Of a stretch of 53,916 nucleotides of DNA, positions 36,009 through 44,431 are shown piece after piece. A program made the position numbers and the translations under genes. This DNA comes from Maledivibacter halophilus. GTDB taxonomy: Bacteria > Bacillota > Clostridia > Peptostreptococcales > Caminicellaceae. The DNA lies in assembly GCF_900167445.1 (NCBI RefSeq), contig NZ_FUZT01000023.1, forward strand, positions 1 to 53,916, given 5' to 3'. The stretch's first letter is position 1. Each line of letters opens with the position of its first letter. The notes beneath the pieces were generated by a model. It was not told the origin of the DNA and did no database searches. It saw only the letters and a program-made list of their open reading frames with translations.

Positions 36009-36715
36009 TGAAGGCTTTAATATTAATGACGAGGGTCCCTATACCAGGTAGAACCAAGACAAGACTAATGAAAGTTTTAAGTGGAGAAGAATGTGCTAAT
36101 CTTCATAAATGTTTTTTACTAGACTTATTTAATGTATTTGAATATATTAAGGATGATATAGATATATTTTTAACATATACTCCAGAAAAATCATTTAAAC
36201 TTATGGAAGATTTCATCCCAGATTATATACAGTGTTTTCCACAATGGGGTAAAGACCTTGGAGAAAAAATGTTCAATGCTTTTCAGTATCTCTTTAATAA
36301 AGGCTATAGTGAAATAATTCTTATGGGAGCAGATATACCAAGCATTCAACCCTATGATATCAGGGTTTCATTTATGGCCCTTGGAAATAATGATATTGTA
36401 TTAGGACCAACTGTAGATGGAGGATATTATCTTATTGGAATTCATAGGCCTCATAAGGACTTATTTCAAAATAAAGTAAAATGGGGAAATAAATCTGTCC
36501 TTGAAGGAACCATTGATATTGCCAACGGTTTAGGATTAAAAACCAAGCTTGTCAGCAAGCTTAGAGATATAGATACAAAAGAGGATTTATTTAATTTTAT
36601 TATGAAAAGTAAGTATAAACTAGAAGATGGAAATGTTATACCCTATAACACAATAAATTATATAAATAGCCTATGGAGTGATAAACAATATGTTGAAGGA
36701 TACTCTAAAGTGTAA
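36005..36715 (+). CDS. DUF2064/TIGR04282-like nucleotide-sugar transferase-fold protein
   Basis: 236 residues, AGGGAGG upstream; ATGs at 36005 and 36008 are both usable. N-terminal MTRVPIPGRTKTRLMKVLS is the nucleotidyltransferase-like Gly/Arg loop of this family; LMGADIPSIQP is the metal site; GPTVDGGYYLIGI is diagnostic. Function is unproven; fold and motif suggest a nucleotidyl- or glycosyltransferase. Overlaps its neighbours on both sides. Confidence 0.82.
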   Translation: MMKALILMTRVPIPGRTKTRLMKVLSGEECANLHKCFLLDLFNVFEYIKDDIDIFLTYTPEKSFKLMEDFIPDYIQCFPQWGKDLGEKMFNAFQYLFNKGYSEIILMGADIPSIQPYDIRVSFMALGNNDIVLGPTVDGGYYLIGIHRPHKDLFQNKVKWGNKSVLEGTIDIANGLGLKTKLVSKLRDIDTKEDLFNFIMKSKYKLEDGNVIPYNTINYINSLWSDKQYVEGYSKV

Positions 36716-37691
36716 AATCAAAGATTATATTTTCGAAAAAGAATTGTATTTTGATTTAAAACTAAATAAGAATTTTAATGTTAATTTTTTAGCCCAGGGA
36801 GAATATAATATAAATTTTACTGTAGATGATGGAAATAGCAAGTATGTTTTTAGAGTAAATACAGGGAGCCAATTAGAACTAAATAATCAAATTGGGTATG
36901 AATATAATGCTCTAAAGGCTCTGGAAATTAGTGATGTAACTCCAAAGGTATATTTCGTAGATAGCAGCAAGATGTTTTTAGAATATGGAGTATTAATTAT
37001 GGAGTTTTTAGAGGGAAGACCCCTTGAGTATAATAAGGATTTAAAAAAATCTGCTGAAATATTTGGCAAAATTCATTCTATTGATTTAGAAAATATAAAT
37101 CATGAGTTCATTATGGAAGATAATATTTGTAGTGATAGAATTACAGAAGGAAAAAGATTATTAAAGGATTATTTAAAATCTCCCATGGTCCACAAGAAAT
37201 TAAAGAATTTCTTTTACAAATTTTTAGAATGGGCAGAAAAAAATAAGGATCGTGAACGGTATTTTACTAAAAATAAATGGCATGTTATTAATAATACTGA
37301 AGTAAATTCCCATAATTTTATTATTGGAGATAAAAATAGTTATTTAATAGATTGGGAAAAACCGGTTGTATCTGATCCCTGTCAGGATATAACTCAATTT
37401 CTAGCTCCTACAACAACTCTTTGGAAGGCCAATTATGTACTTACTAAGGAAGAGATAGAAGACTTCTATAAAGCTTATATAAATAATCTGAAAAATGGCA
37501 ATAAAGATATTAAAGAGAGGGTGCATCTTTATAATCCATATTTATATCTAAGGGCACTATCATGGTGTGCATATGCATGGCTTGAATATCAAAAGCCAAA
37601 TAAGGATATAAAAAATATGGATACTTATAGAAAAATAGAAGAGTATTTAAATATTGATTTCTTAGAGAAATTAATGAAAGAATATATTTAA
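36690..37691 (+). CDS. Aminoglycoside-phosphotransferase/choline-kinase-fold protein with altered catalytic loop
   Basis: 333 residues from the ATG at 36690 (GGAGTG 9 nt upstream), overlapping the previous gene by 26 nt. N-lobe: FLAQGEYNINFTV with the phosphate-binding strand and KYVFRVN. C-lobe: the metal-binding IDWEKP is intact, but the catalytic loop, usually HxDxxxxN, reads NTEVNSHNF: His becomes Asn and the base Asp becomes Glu. It therefore may be a variant kinase or a phosphate-independent binder. Operon with the importer and two glycosyltransferase-fold genes suggests modification of an imported or exported small sugar-like compound. Confidence 0.8.
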   Translation: MLKDTLKCKIKDYIFEKELYFDLKLNKNFNVNFLAQGEYNINFTVDDGNSKYVFRVNTGSQLELNNQIGYEYNALKALEISDVTPKVYFVDSSKMFLEYGVLIMEFLEGRPLEYNKDLKKSAEIFGKIHSIDLENINHEFIMEDNICSDRITEGKRLLKDYLKSPMVHKKLKNFFYKFLEWAEKNKDRERYFTKNKWHVINNTEVNSHNFIIGDKNSYLIDWEKPVVSDPCQDITQFLAPTTTLWKANYVLTKEEIEDFYKAYINNLKNGNKDIKERVHLYNPYLYLRALSWCAYAWLEYQKPNKDIKNMDTYRKIEEYLNIDFLEKLMKEYI

Positions 37692-37950
37692 ATAAGAAGT
37701 TGTCTTGAAATAATTTTTCTAATTTAATGATAAAAACATTTGAGATTGATAATTTTTTAAAGGGAATTCTAGATACTTTGTTTTTTACCTATTTATATAT
37801 AAGCTGCATAGGTTATAACGTTTTTATATTTCATAGTTAAATTTCTATTTAGTCTATTAAAAAGAAAGGTAAATTTTTGCAATAACTTAATTATAGTAAA
37901 TATGAAAATTATTAGATATTTATCTTCTGTAATTTTCCCCATAAAAATTG

Positions 37951-37982
37951 GGCTGTCCTATATTATTATTTATGAGACAGCC
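37951..37982. terminator. Possible bidirectional terminator
   Basis: GGCTGTC (37951-37957) pairs with GACAGCC (37976-37982) around an AT-rich 18-nt loop; T-rich on both sides (TCTTCTTGT right; ATTTTTATGG on the minus strand). It may serve both the upstream operon and the minus-strand gene at 38061. The rest of 37692-38060 holds nothing recognisable. Confidence 0.5.
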
Positions 37983-38060
37983 TCTTCTTGTATAACGAAA
38001 ACCACCTATTCTAACGGTGTAGTGCTGATTTGATTTTTTTTATATTCTATATATTTTAAA

Positions 38061-38762
38061 TTATTGAACTTCAGAAATTATATAAGCAACATTTCCTGAA
38101 AAATCATTTTCTCCTGTTGGAATTCGAATCTGAGCTCCGTCTATCCCTATATATATTCCAGTATCAACTACACCGCTATAAGTTTGTGTTATACTGGTGG
38201 AACTAGATGAAATCTCTGCTTCTGATGTAACACTTTTTATTATATAAGCACCTTCATTTAAATGATCTACACTACCTTCATCACAGTCTGTAAATTTCCA
38301 GTTTCTTGTAGGATCAGGTTCTCCAGGTAAATATTGAGCTTCATACTCATATGAAACAGACACAGATTTTTTTAGTTTAAATTCTTCAATATCTAAGTGG
38401 TAGCCTGTTCTAGATAATGTATCTACACCAGTTTTAGTTACCCATCCATTTGAAGTTGCATTTATAAATCTATTCGAGTGGCTGGATTCAGGCATTTGTA
38501 TGTAGACTTTTTCTTCAAAATGTAAAGGTTTTGAGTTTCTTTTACGAGATTTAATAATAAGACTTTCTAATTCATTTTTTGTTAAATTACTTATAACTTT
38601 ATCTTGAGATAAAGTTATATTAACAATTTGTGGTTCAAAATCATACTTTGTGGCCAATTCATTTAATTCTTCAAACGTAACTTCATGATGATTACCTGCA
38701 AAAGTTATTGATGTAGGAAACAATATCAATACTACCAACAAAAATATAAATATTTTTTTCAT
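38061..38762 (-). CDS. Secreted protein of unknown function
   Basis: 233 residues, AAGGAGG ribosome binding site. A clear cleavable signal peptide (KKIFIFLLVVLILFPTSITFA, ending near residue 22) with no lipobox Cys. The mature part starts with an acidic helix-like segment (VTFEELNELATKYDFEPQ), then Ser/Thr/Gly-rich beta-type sequence; one Cys only (TDCDEG). The C-terminal half (GVVDTGIYIGIDGAQIRI) looks like a beta-sandwich. I do not recognise the family. It stands alone between the APH-like and LysR genes and is read against the former. Confidence 0.7.
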   Translation of the reverse strand: MKKIFIFLLVVLILFPTSITFAGNHHEVTFEELNELATKYDFEPQIVNITLSQDKVISNLTKNELESLIIKSRKRNSKPLHFEEKVYIQMPESSHSNRFINATSNGWVTKTGVDTLSRTGYHLDIEEFKLKKSVSVSYEYEAQYLPGEPDPTRNWKFTDCDEGSVDHLNEGAYIIKSVTSEAEISSSSTSITQTYSGVVDTGIYIGIDGAQIRIPTGENDFSGNVAYIISEVQ

Positions 38763-38972
38763 ACTAATCCTCCTTACCTATATTTTATATATTAGTAAAT
38801 AAATTAATATTTATGTATATTATAACATTTTTGTTTTTTTTTCAATATAAATTTAATAAAGTCTATAAAATATATGGGAAAGTTATTTTTTATTAGCTTA
38901 TAGGATGATGAAAACTACTTACTTTATATATGATTTTAAGGAGCTTCCACCAGTGAGCAGAAAAGAAAAAAA

Positions 38973-39025
38973 CCTTTGATAAGATAGTATTTAGGTTTAC
39001 AGATCAAATACTATCTTATCAAAGG
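38973..39025 (-). terminator. Strong minus-strand terminator
   Basis: A perfect 20-bp stem (38973-38992 with 39006-39025), 13-nt loop. On the minus strand it is followed directly by TTTTTTTCTTTT. It lies 40 nt past the end of the small ORF at 39065-39226 and well past the LysR gene, supporting a transcript there. Confidence 0.85.
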
Positions 39026-39064
39026 GGTTATCCAGATAGACAAAATTAAACTTTTCTAATACAT

Positions 39065-39226
39065 TTATTTATTCTTTCCAATTTTATTGAATAATTTTAT
39101 AAAAAAAGTACCAATTTTGAGTTTGTCACCGATAAAATTAGCAATTTTCATAAAAAAATTTGTCAAACAAATGCAAATAATAAGTAAAATCATCATTGCT
39201 AAAACAAAATCAACTTTAATAATCAC
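39065..39226 (-). CDS. Possible small membrane peptide (53 aa)
   Basis: A 53-residue ORF from GTG, with GGAG 8 nt upstream (AATTGGAGTGGTATCTGTG). One hydrophobic segment (VLAMMILLIICICLTNFFM, residues 8-26) and a basic C-terminal tail ending KLFNKIGKNK. A strong terminator follows 40 nt downstream on the same strand. Hydrophobic core plus basic tail is the plan of many small membrane effectors, including type I toxins, but no family is recognised and no antisense RNA could be shown. A 71-residue ORF on the other strand is its mirror. Confidence 0.4.
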   Translation of the reverse strand: MIIKVDFVLAMMILLIICICLTNFFMKIANFIGDKLKIGTFFIKLFNKIGKNK

Positions 39227-39423
39227 AGATACCACTCCAATTTACAAGTTTAAATTTAGAAACAATAGAGTGAAGCTTGATATTTTCAAGTTTAGATGCT
39301 AAATTATTGAAAATTAATTTTTTATAGGAATATAAAAATATAATTTTCCCAAAACTCATAGGTATAAAAAAGGTAAATTCTGTTATACATAGGAAAATCT
39401 TATGAATCCTCTTAAAGCTGTAT

Positions 39424-40314
39424 TTAACAGAATCCTCGTTTAGAAGATTTTATAAATTTTATAAAATCCGACTCAAATGGAGAAAGCTGATGATCCTTTC
39501 TATAACCTATATAGAATTCACTGAATAATTCCAATCCTTCTATTTCAACATGTTTAAGTACATTATCCCTTAACTCTCTTTTTATTGTTAATTCTGGTAT
39601 AAAGGATATACCTTTACCCGCAATTACGGAAGTTTTTATAGCTTCCATGGAATTAAGCTCATAAATAATATTTAAATCCTGAGCTCCAATGCCGTGGGGT
39701 TTTAAAGCTTTTAAAATAGTCTGTCTAGTACCGGACCCGTTTTCTCTAAATATTAAAGGTAGGCGTGTGAGTTCTTTAATTGAGATTTTATCCTTCATTA
39801 GAGGCAATGATGTAACTAACAATAATCTATCTGAGGTTACTTTTTGAATTGCAAGATTTTTATTACTTTCATAACCATGGAGTAATCCAATATTTATTGT
39901 TCTGCTTATAAGATCCTGCACTACTCCCTTTGTATTACTTATTTCTAAATTTATATCTACATCTTCATTATTTTGTTTATACATGTATATAGAACAGGGA
40001 AGAGCATATTCTCCTACGGCTTTACATGATCCTATAAGAAGATATTTCTTATCTGATTTTAAGTTTTCCAGGTCCCTTTCAATATTTTCCTGTAAAGATA
40101 GAATAGTTGTGGCGTAATCAAAGACAACCTTACCAGCCTCTGTTAGTTCAACCCCCTTATTACTTCTATTTAATAGACTTACCCCAAGATCTTTTTCTAA
40201 AGATTGAATTTGCATACTAAGACCAGGTTGCGTTAAATGAAGAATTTTAGCAGCCTTAGATATACTATTAGCTTTTACAGTTGCGTAAAACGCCCTTAAA
40301 TATTGTATGTTCAT
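39424..40314 (-). CDS. LysR-family transcriptional regulator (second copy)
   Basis: 296 residues from the ATG at 40314 (AGGTGATT upstream); a TTG at 40332 is less likely. HTH region: MNIQYLRAFYATVKANSISK, then HLTQPGLSMQIQSLEKDLGV, followed by a CysB/CysL-like ligand domain with RENGSGTRQTILKAL. Close in length and sequence to the LysR at 7790-8686 (both have NRSNKGVELTE). It is divergent from the flavoprotein-Hdr-rhodanese operon at 40810 and the natural candidate to control it. Confidence 0.88.
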   Translation of the reverse strand: MNIQYLRAFYATVKANSISKAAKILHLTQPGLSMQIQSLEKDLGVSLLNRSNKGVELTEAGKVVFDYATTILSLQENIERDLENLKSDKKYLLIGSCKAVGEYALPCSIYMYKQNNEDVDINLEISNTKGVVQDLISRTINIGLLHGYESNKNLAIQKVTSDRLLLVTSLPLMKDKISIKELTRLPLIFRENGSGTRQTILKALKPHGIGAQDLNIIYELNSMEAIKTSVIAGKGISFIPELTIKRELRDNVLKHVEIEGLELFSEFYIGYRKDHQLSPFESDFIKFIKSSKRGFC

Positions 40315-40344
40315 ATAATCACCTATACCCAAAAAATTTTTAAA

Positions 40345-40535
40345 ATTAATTTATATACATCAAAATTCCTTCAAACAGCGGATATTTTGATATTAATAAA
40401 TTAAGTTTTGCTATGGAAAATCTATATAGATATTCTAGTAAAACAATTAATTTATACATATGAAAAATCCCTAGAAGCATTGGATATTTTCATAAGAATA
40501 AATTAAGCTTTACTATTAGAAATCTATATATTTAA
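40345..40535. repeat. Two direct copies of a hairpin element (family C)
   Basis: Copies at 40345-40433 and 40445-40535 align along about 88 bp. Each contains a hairpin: TCAAAATTCC...GGATATTTTGA in copy 1 and TGAAAAATCC...GGATATTTTCA in copy 2, with a C-G to G-C swap in the stem. Both continue ATAAATTAAGTTTT (or GCTTT)...CTAT and end in AAATCTATATA. They fill the divergent lysR/flavoprotein region; the remaining sequence to 40809 is AT-rich with AGAGGAGGT at the end. Confidence 0.8.
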
Positions 40536-40809
40536 TTCAATTTAACTTACTATATTATACCATAATATCAAATAAGGTTTGTTATTCTTATGTCAAAAAA
40601 TTAAATATTTAAACTAAAATGTGGAAAAATATTTTAAAAAAATCCATGATAAATTATTATTATATTTCATAAACAATGCTTATTAAGCTTCAATACAAAA
40701 ATATAATATAATGAAATTAAGAATTGTAGAGTTTTTAACAAAGATTCTTTTGAATTAAGAAAAAATTTAAACTATTATTTATTTTTAATTGAGAAGAGGA
40801 GGTAAGCTT

Positions 40810-42633
40810 GTGAATAAAATTGCTTATTCAAAAGAAATTTTGGATAAAATGCAGGAAATTGCAGAAGATTGTATGGGCGATGCCCCACCATACTGTGAAG
40901 CTACATGTCCAATGCATACCGATGTAAAGGGTTATGTTAATTTAATAGGAGAAGGAAAACATAATGAAGCTATAAATTTAATTAGAGAAAAATTATTCTT
41001 GCCGGCCACATTAGGTAGAATTTGTGCCCACCCCTGCGAAGAAAAGTGCAAAAGAGAAGAAGCCTTTAGGCAGCCTATGGCAATAGCAGCATTAAAAAGA
41101 TTTGTTGCCGACAACTATGATGATAAGAAGAACTGGGATTTATCAGTTAAAGGAGAAAGATCTGAAAGAATTGCAGTTGTTGGAGCTGGACCTGCAGGTG
41201 CACAGGCAGCTTTGGATTTGAGAAAAAAGGGATATAAAGTAACAATATATGAAAGACTTCCAGTAGTTGGAGGAATGATGAGGGTTGGTATACCTGAATA
41301 TAGATTACCTAGAGATATTATTGATTATGAATACAGGCTATTAGAGGAAATAGGTATTGAATTTAAACTAGGTGTTGAAATTGGAAAGGATATATCCTTT
41401 GAGAGCTTAGAGAAGGATTATGATGCAATAGTAATAGCAGTAGGAGCCCATAAGGGCATTGTTATTCCAGTTCCAGGACATGATTTAAAGGGCGTATTAA
41501 ATGCAGTTGATTTTTTAAGGGAAGTTAGTTTAACAAGAAAATATGATATAGGAAAGAAAATTGCAGTTATTGGTGGAGGAAATGTGGCAATAGATGCTGC
41601 AAGAAGTGCACGGAGGGTAGGAGCAGAGGAAGTTCATCTTATATGTTTAGAAAATGAATCTGATATGCCTGCCCATGATTGGGAAGTAGAAGAAGCACTA
41701 GAAGAAGGAGTAATACTTCATGATGGATTTGGACCTGAAAAGATTATAGGCAAAGAAGGAAAAATAACAGGTATTGAAATAAAAAAATGTATATCTTTAT
41801 TTGATAAAGAGGGTAGATTCAATCCTGAGTATGATGAAAATATTAAAAATACCTTTAATTTAGATAATGTTATATTTGCAGTTGGTCAGGGGGTAGATAG
41901 TTCCTTTGTTCCGACAGAATCTATAGAAACAATACGGGGAGGAAGATTTAAGGTAGATAATGTAACACTCCAAACAAAAATGGAAAAGGTTTTCGTTGCA
42001 GGAGATGCCACAGGAAGATCAGTAATAGCTGTAGAGGCTATGGCAGAAGGTAGAAAGGCTGCACTATCCGTAGATAGATTCCTGAATAATGAGGATATGT
42101 TTACTGACAGGGAATATGAAGGTACATATGAAACTTGGCTTGAGACTGAACTAAAGGATGAGGATGTTGATCTTCCAAGAATAAAGACAAGACAAATAGA
42201 TCCAGATATTAGAATAAAGGGCTTTGAAGAAGTTGATTTAGGTTTTACTGAAGCACAAGCTGTTGAAGAAGCATCAAGATGTTTAAAATGTGAATGTAAG
42301 CTTTGTATGAAGGAATGCGAGATGCTTGGTGATTTTTGTGAATGTCCTAAAGAACTTTTTGAGCAGATTATAAAAACTGGAGAGATAGATCCAATCATAC
42401 CTTATTCATGTAATATGTGTAGTCAATGTACAATAGCATGCCCTAAGGATTTTGAAATGAAGGATAGGTTTATGGAAATAAGAAAAGAGATGATTAAAGC
42501 TAATAATGGCAAATCACCAATGAAGGGTCATAAAGCTATCGAAATGCACCAGTTATTAGGATTTTCAAAATTATTTACCACGGCTAGACCAGCTAAAATG
42601 TCAGAGCAGTCGAAAAGCAGGGGGGAGGTTTAA
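40810..42633 (+). CDS. GltD-like FAD/NAD(P) oxidoreductase with C-terminal HdrC-like Fe-S domain
   Basis: 607 residues from the GTG at 40810, behind AGAGGAGGT. N-terminal Fe-S domain with Cys21, 29, 33, 72, 76, 80 (CPMHTDVKGY; CAHPCEEKCKR). FAD motif VVGAGPAG (123-130), NADPH motif VIGGGNVAIDAAR (253-265). The C-terminus adds CLKCECKLCMKEC (491-503) and CNMCSQCTIACP (534-545), the ferredoxin-like plan of HdrC/GlpC. The protein would carry electrons from NAD(P)H through FAD and Fe-S clusters to the HdrB-like subunit encoded 1 nt downstream. Not a glutamate synthase: no large subunit is nearby. Confidence 0.88.
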   Translation: MNKIAYSKEILDKMQEIAEDCMGDAPPYCEATCPMHTDVKGYVNLIGEGKHNEAINLIREKLFLPATLGRICAHPCEEKCKREEAFRQPMAIAALKRFVADNYDDKKNWDLSVKGERSERIAVVGAGPAGAQAALDLRKKGYKVTIYERLPVVGGMMRVGIPEYRLPRDIIDYEYRLLEEIGIEFKLGVEIGKDISFESLEKDYDAIVIAVGAHKGIVIPVPGHDLKGVLNAVDFLREVSLTRKYDIGKKIAVIGGGNVAIDAARSARRVGAEEVHLICLENESDMPAHDWEVEEALEEGVILHDGFGPEKIIGKEGKITGIEIKKCISLFDKEGRFNPEYDENIKNTFNLDNVIFAVGQGVDSSFVPTESIETIRGGRFKVDNVTLQTKMEKVFVAGDATGRSVIAVEAMAEGRKAALSVDRFLNNEDMFTDREYEGTYETWLETELKDEDVDLPRIKTRQIDPDIRIKGFEEVDLGFTEAQAVEEASRCLKCECKLCMKECEMLGDFCECPKELFEQIIKTGEIDPIIPYSCNMCSQCTIACPKDFEMKDRFMEIRKEMIKANNGKSPMKGHKAIEMHQLLGFSKLFTTARPAKMSEQSKSRGEV

Positions 42634-42634
42634 T

Positions 42635-43408
42635 ATGAATAATAAGACTAAAAGAGTTTTCATTCCTGGATGTAGCTTACCATCCTATAATCCTGAGGTA
42701 GTAAAGAAAACACTGGAATATCTACAGGAAAAATTACCTGGAACAGGGGCAATATTGAAATGCTGCGGAAAACCAACAAAGGCACTAGGGCAGGTTGGTA
42801 AGTTTAAGGAAAGATATGGTCAGCTGCAAGGGGAGATTGATAGATTAGGGGCCGAGGAAATCATAGTTGCCTGTCAGTCATGTTTTTTAACAATGTCGGA
42901 ATATAGTAAAAATCAGAAAGTAGTATCACTTTGGGAACTCTTTCCCCAAATAGGTCTTCCTAAGGAAGCGATAGGAAAAGGCAAGAATAGTGATATAGTA
43001 TTTGCCATACATGATTCCTGTCCAACTAGAAATAGAAAACCTATACATGATGGAATAAGGTGGATAATGAAGGAGTTAGGATACAAAATTGAAGAGCCGC
43101 CCCACACTGGAGAAAATACAAGGTGCTGTGGTTTTGGAGGAATGGTTGTTCCAGCTAATCCAGACCTTGCCCTTAGAGTTATGAAAAGGAGAACCTCTGA
43201 AATGGAGTCCGATTATGTTGTGGCTTATTGTGCAGCATGTAGGGAATCCATGGTAAAGGGTGAAAAGAAGGCAGTCCATATACTTGATTTAATATTTGGA
43301 GAAAAATTTGATTCAAAGACAGAATTTCCAGGATTACCTGGCAGCCCCATTACTTCATGGGCCAATAGATATAAGTCAAAAAAGAATATTAATGAAGTAT
43401 TAAAATAA
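42635..43408 (+). CDS. HdrB-like cysteine-rich (CCG-domain) protein
   Basis: 257 residues, GGGGGAGG ribosome binding site overlapping the previous gene's end. Two full CCG motifs: Cys13, Cys43-44, Cys80, Cys83 (LKCCGKP, ACQSC) and Cys129, Cys164-165, Cys199, Cys202 (HDSCPTR, RCCGFGG, YCAAC). In HdrB these bind two non-cubane [4Fe-4S] clusters that split disulfides. With the HdrC-like tail upstream it makes an HdrBC-type module. The next gene is a rhodanese lipoprotein, so a persulfide or disulfide is the likely substrate. Confidence 0.88.
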   Translation: MNNKTKRVFIPGCSLPSYNPEVVKKTLEYLQEKLPGTGAILKCCGKPTKALGQVGKFKERYGQLQGEIDRLGAEEIIVACQSCFLTMSEYSKNQKVVSLWELFPQIGLPKEAIGKGKNSDIVFAIHDSCPTRNRKPIHDGIRWIMKELGYKIEEPPHTGENTRCCGFGGMVVPANPDLALRVMKRRTSEMESDYVVAYCAACRESMVKGEKKAVHILDLIFGEKFDSKTEFPGLPGSPITSWANRYKSKKNINEVLK

Positions 43409-43435
43409 ATATTCAAATTACTGGAGGGAAAATTT

Positions 43436-44410
43436 ATGAAGAAGTTATTATCAATAATTTTAGCTTTATCCATGATTTTGGGATTGATGGGCTGTAGTGC
43501 ACCGGATCAAAAGACCCAGGCAGAACTTAAAGAGCAAGAAACGAAATATGATGAATATTCTAATCCAGAATTTATAATAAGTTCTATTAAGGCTAAGGAA
43601 TTAATAGAATCCGATGAAAAAATTGTAGTAATTGATATTAGAAAGGCTCCTGAATATTTATTAGGACATATACCAGAGGCGATTAATATATGGAGGCCCG
43701 ATTATAGTGCAAATGAAGATGAATATGAATTTGGTGGAATGAGAGCAGATGCTGAAAAAATGGTGAAATTTCTAGGTGAAATTGGGATTGATAATGATAC
43801 TATGGTTTTACTTTATGATTCCAAGGGGGATTATGATGCAGCAAGATTTTTCTGGCAGCTTGAGATGCTTGGTCATGAAAAAATGGCCCTTATAGATGGT
43901 GGAATAAATGGGTGGAAGGCCTCAGGACTTGATACAACAACTGAAAAACCGGAAATAACTAAAACAGAATATAAATTTGATGGAAAAGAAGATTTAAGTA
44001 AATTGGCAACCCTAGAGGATGTTAAGTCTGGAATAAAGGATCCAAATGTAATAATACTAGACACCCGCTCTATCGAAGAAGCAACTGGAAAGGACTTGAA
44101 GAGTGGAGCCTTTAGAAAGGGAAGAATTCCTTCAAGTGTATTTATTGAATACAAAAATGCTATCAATGTAGGAGATGGTGAAGATACTACATTTAAAACT
44201 GTAGAAGAATTAAAAGAAATATATGAATCAAAGGGAGTTACTCCAGATAAAACTATAATCGCTTATTGCCAATCGGGAGTTCGCTCAGCCCATACTACAT
44301 TTGTTTTGAGTCATTTGTTAGGATATGAAAATGTAAAAAATTATGATGGTTCATGGATAGAATGGAGCTATCATGAGGACTTGGAAGTTGAAACTGGAGA
44401 AATAAAATAA
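43436..44410 (+). CDS. Secreted double-rhodanese lipoprotein (sulfurtransferase) 4
   Basis: 324 residues, GGAGGG ribosome binding site. Lipobox LGLMGC (Cys at about 21). First rhodanese domain inactive (YDSKGDYDAARFFWQL, no Cys); second domain with YCQSGVRSAHT, a classic CxxGxR active loop. Ends YDGSWIEWSYHEDL. It lies 27 nt after the HdrB-like gene and 21 nt before the TVP38-like gene, so it belongs to this operon. Anchored outside the membrane, it cannot reach the Hdr-like pair directly; transfer across the membrane would be needed. Confidence 0.89.
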   Translation: MKKLLSIILALSMILGLMGCSAPDQKTQAELKEQETKYDEYSNPEFIISSIKAKELIESDEKIVVIDIRKAPEYLLGHIPEAINIWRPDYSANEDEYEFGGMRADAEKMVKFLGEIGIDNDTMVLLYDSKGDYDAARFFWQLEMLGHEKMALIDGGINGWKASGLDTTTEKPEITKTEYKFDGKEDLSKLATLEDVKSGIKDPNVIILDTRSIEEATGKDLKSGAFRKGRIPSSVFIEYKNAINVGDGEDTTFKTVEELKEIYESKGVTPDKTIIAYCQSGVRSAHTTFVLSHLLGYENVKNYDGSWIEWSYHEDLEVETGEIK

Positions 44411-44431
44411 TATGATATGGAGGTGTTTCTT

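Noticed and set aside
35334..36715. Arsenosugar biosynthesis genes
   Set aside because: Only the family label suggests arsenic. No ArsM, ArsS or arsenic-resistance gene is nearby.
39087..39302. 71-residue plus-strand ORF
   Set aside because: No ribosome binding site and low-complexity Lys/Ile-rich sequence. It overlaps the minus-strand small ORF that has a start signal and a terminator.
40345..40535. CRISPR-like repeat array
   Set aside because: Only two long, imperfect copies with a 10-bp gap, no short conserved repeats and no cas genes.
40810..42633. Glutamate synthase small subunit
   Set aside because: The FAD/NADPH core is GltD-like, but the extra C-terminal Fe-S domain and the HdrB-like neighbour, with no large subunit, point to a different electron-transfer role.
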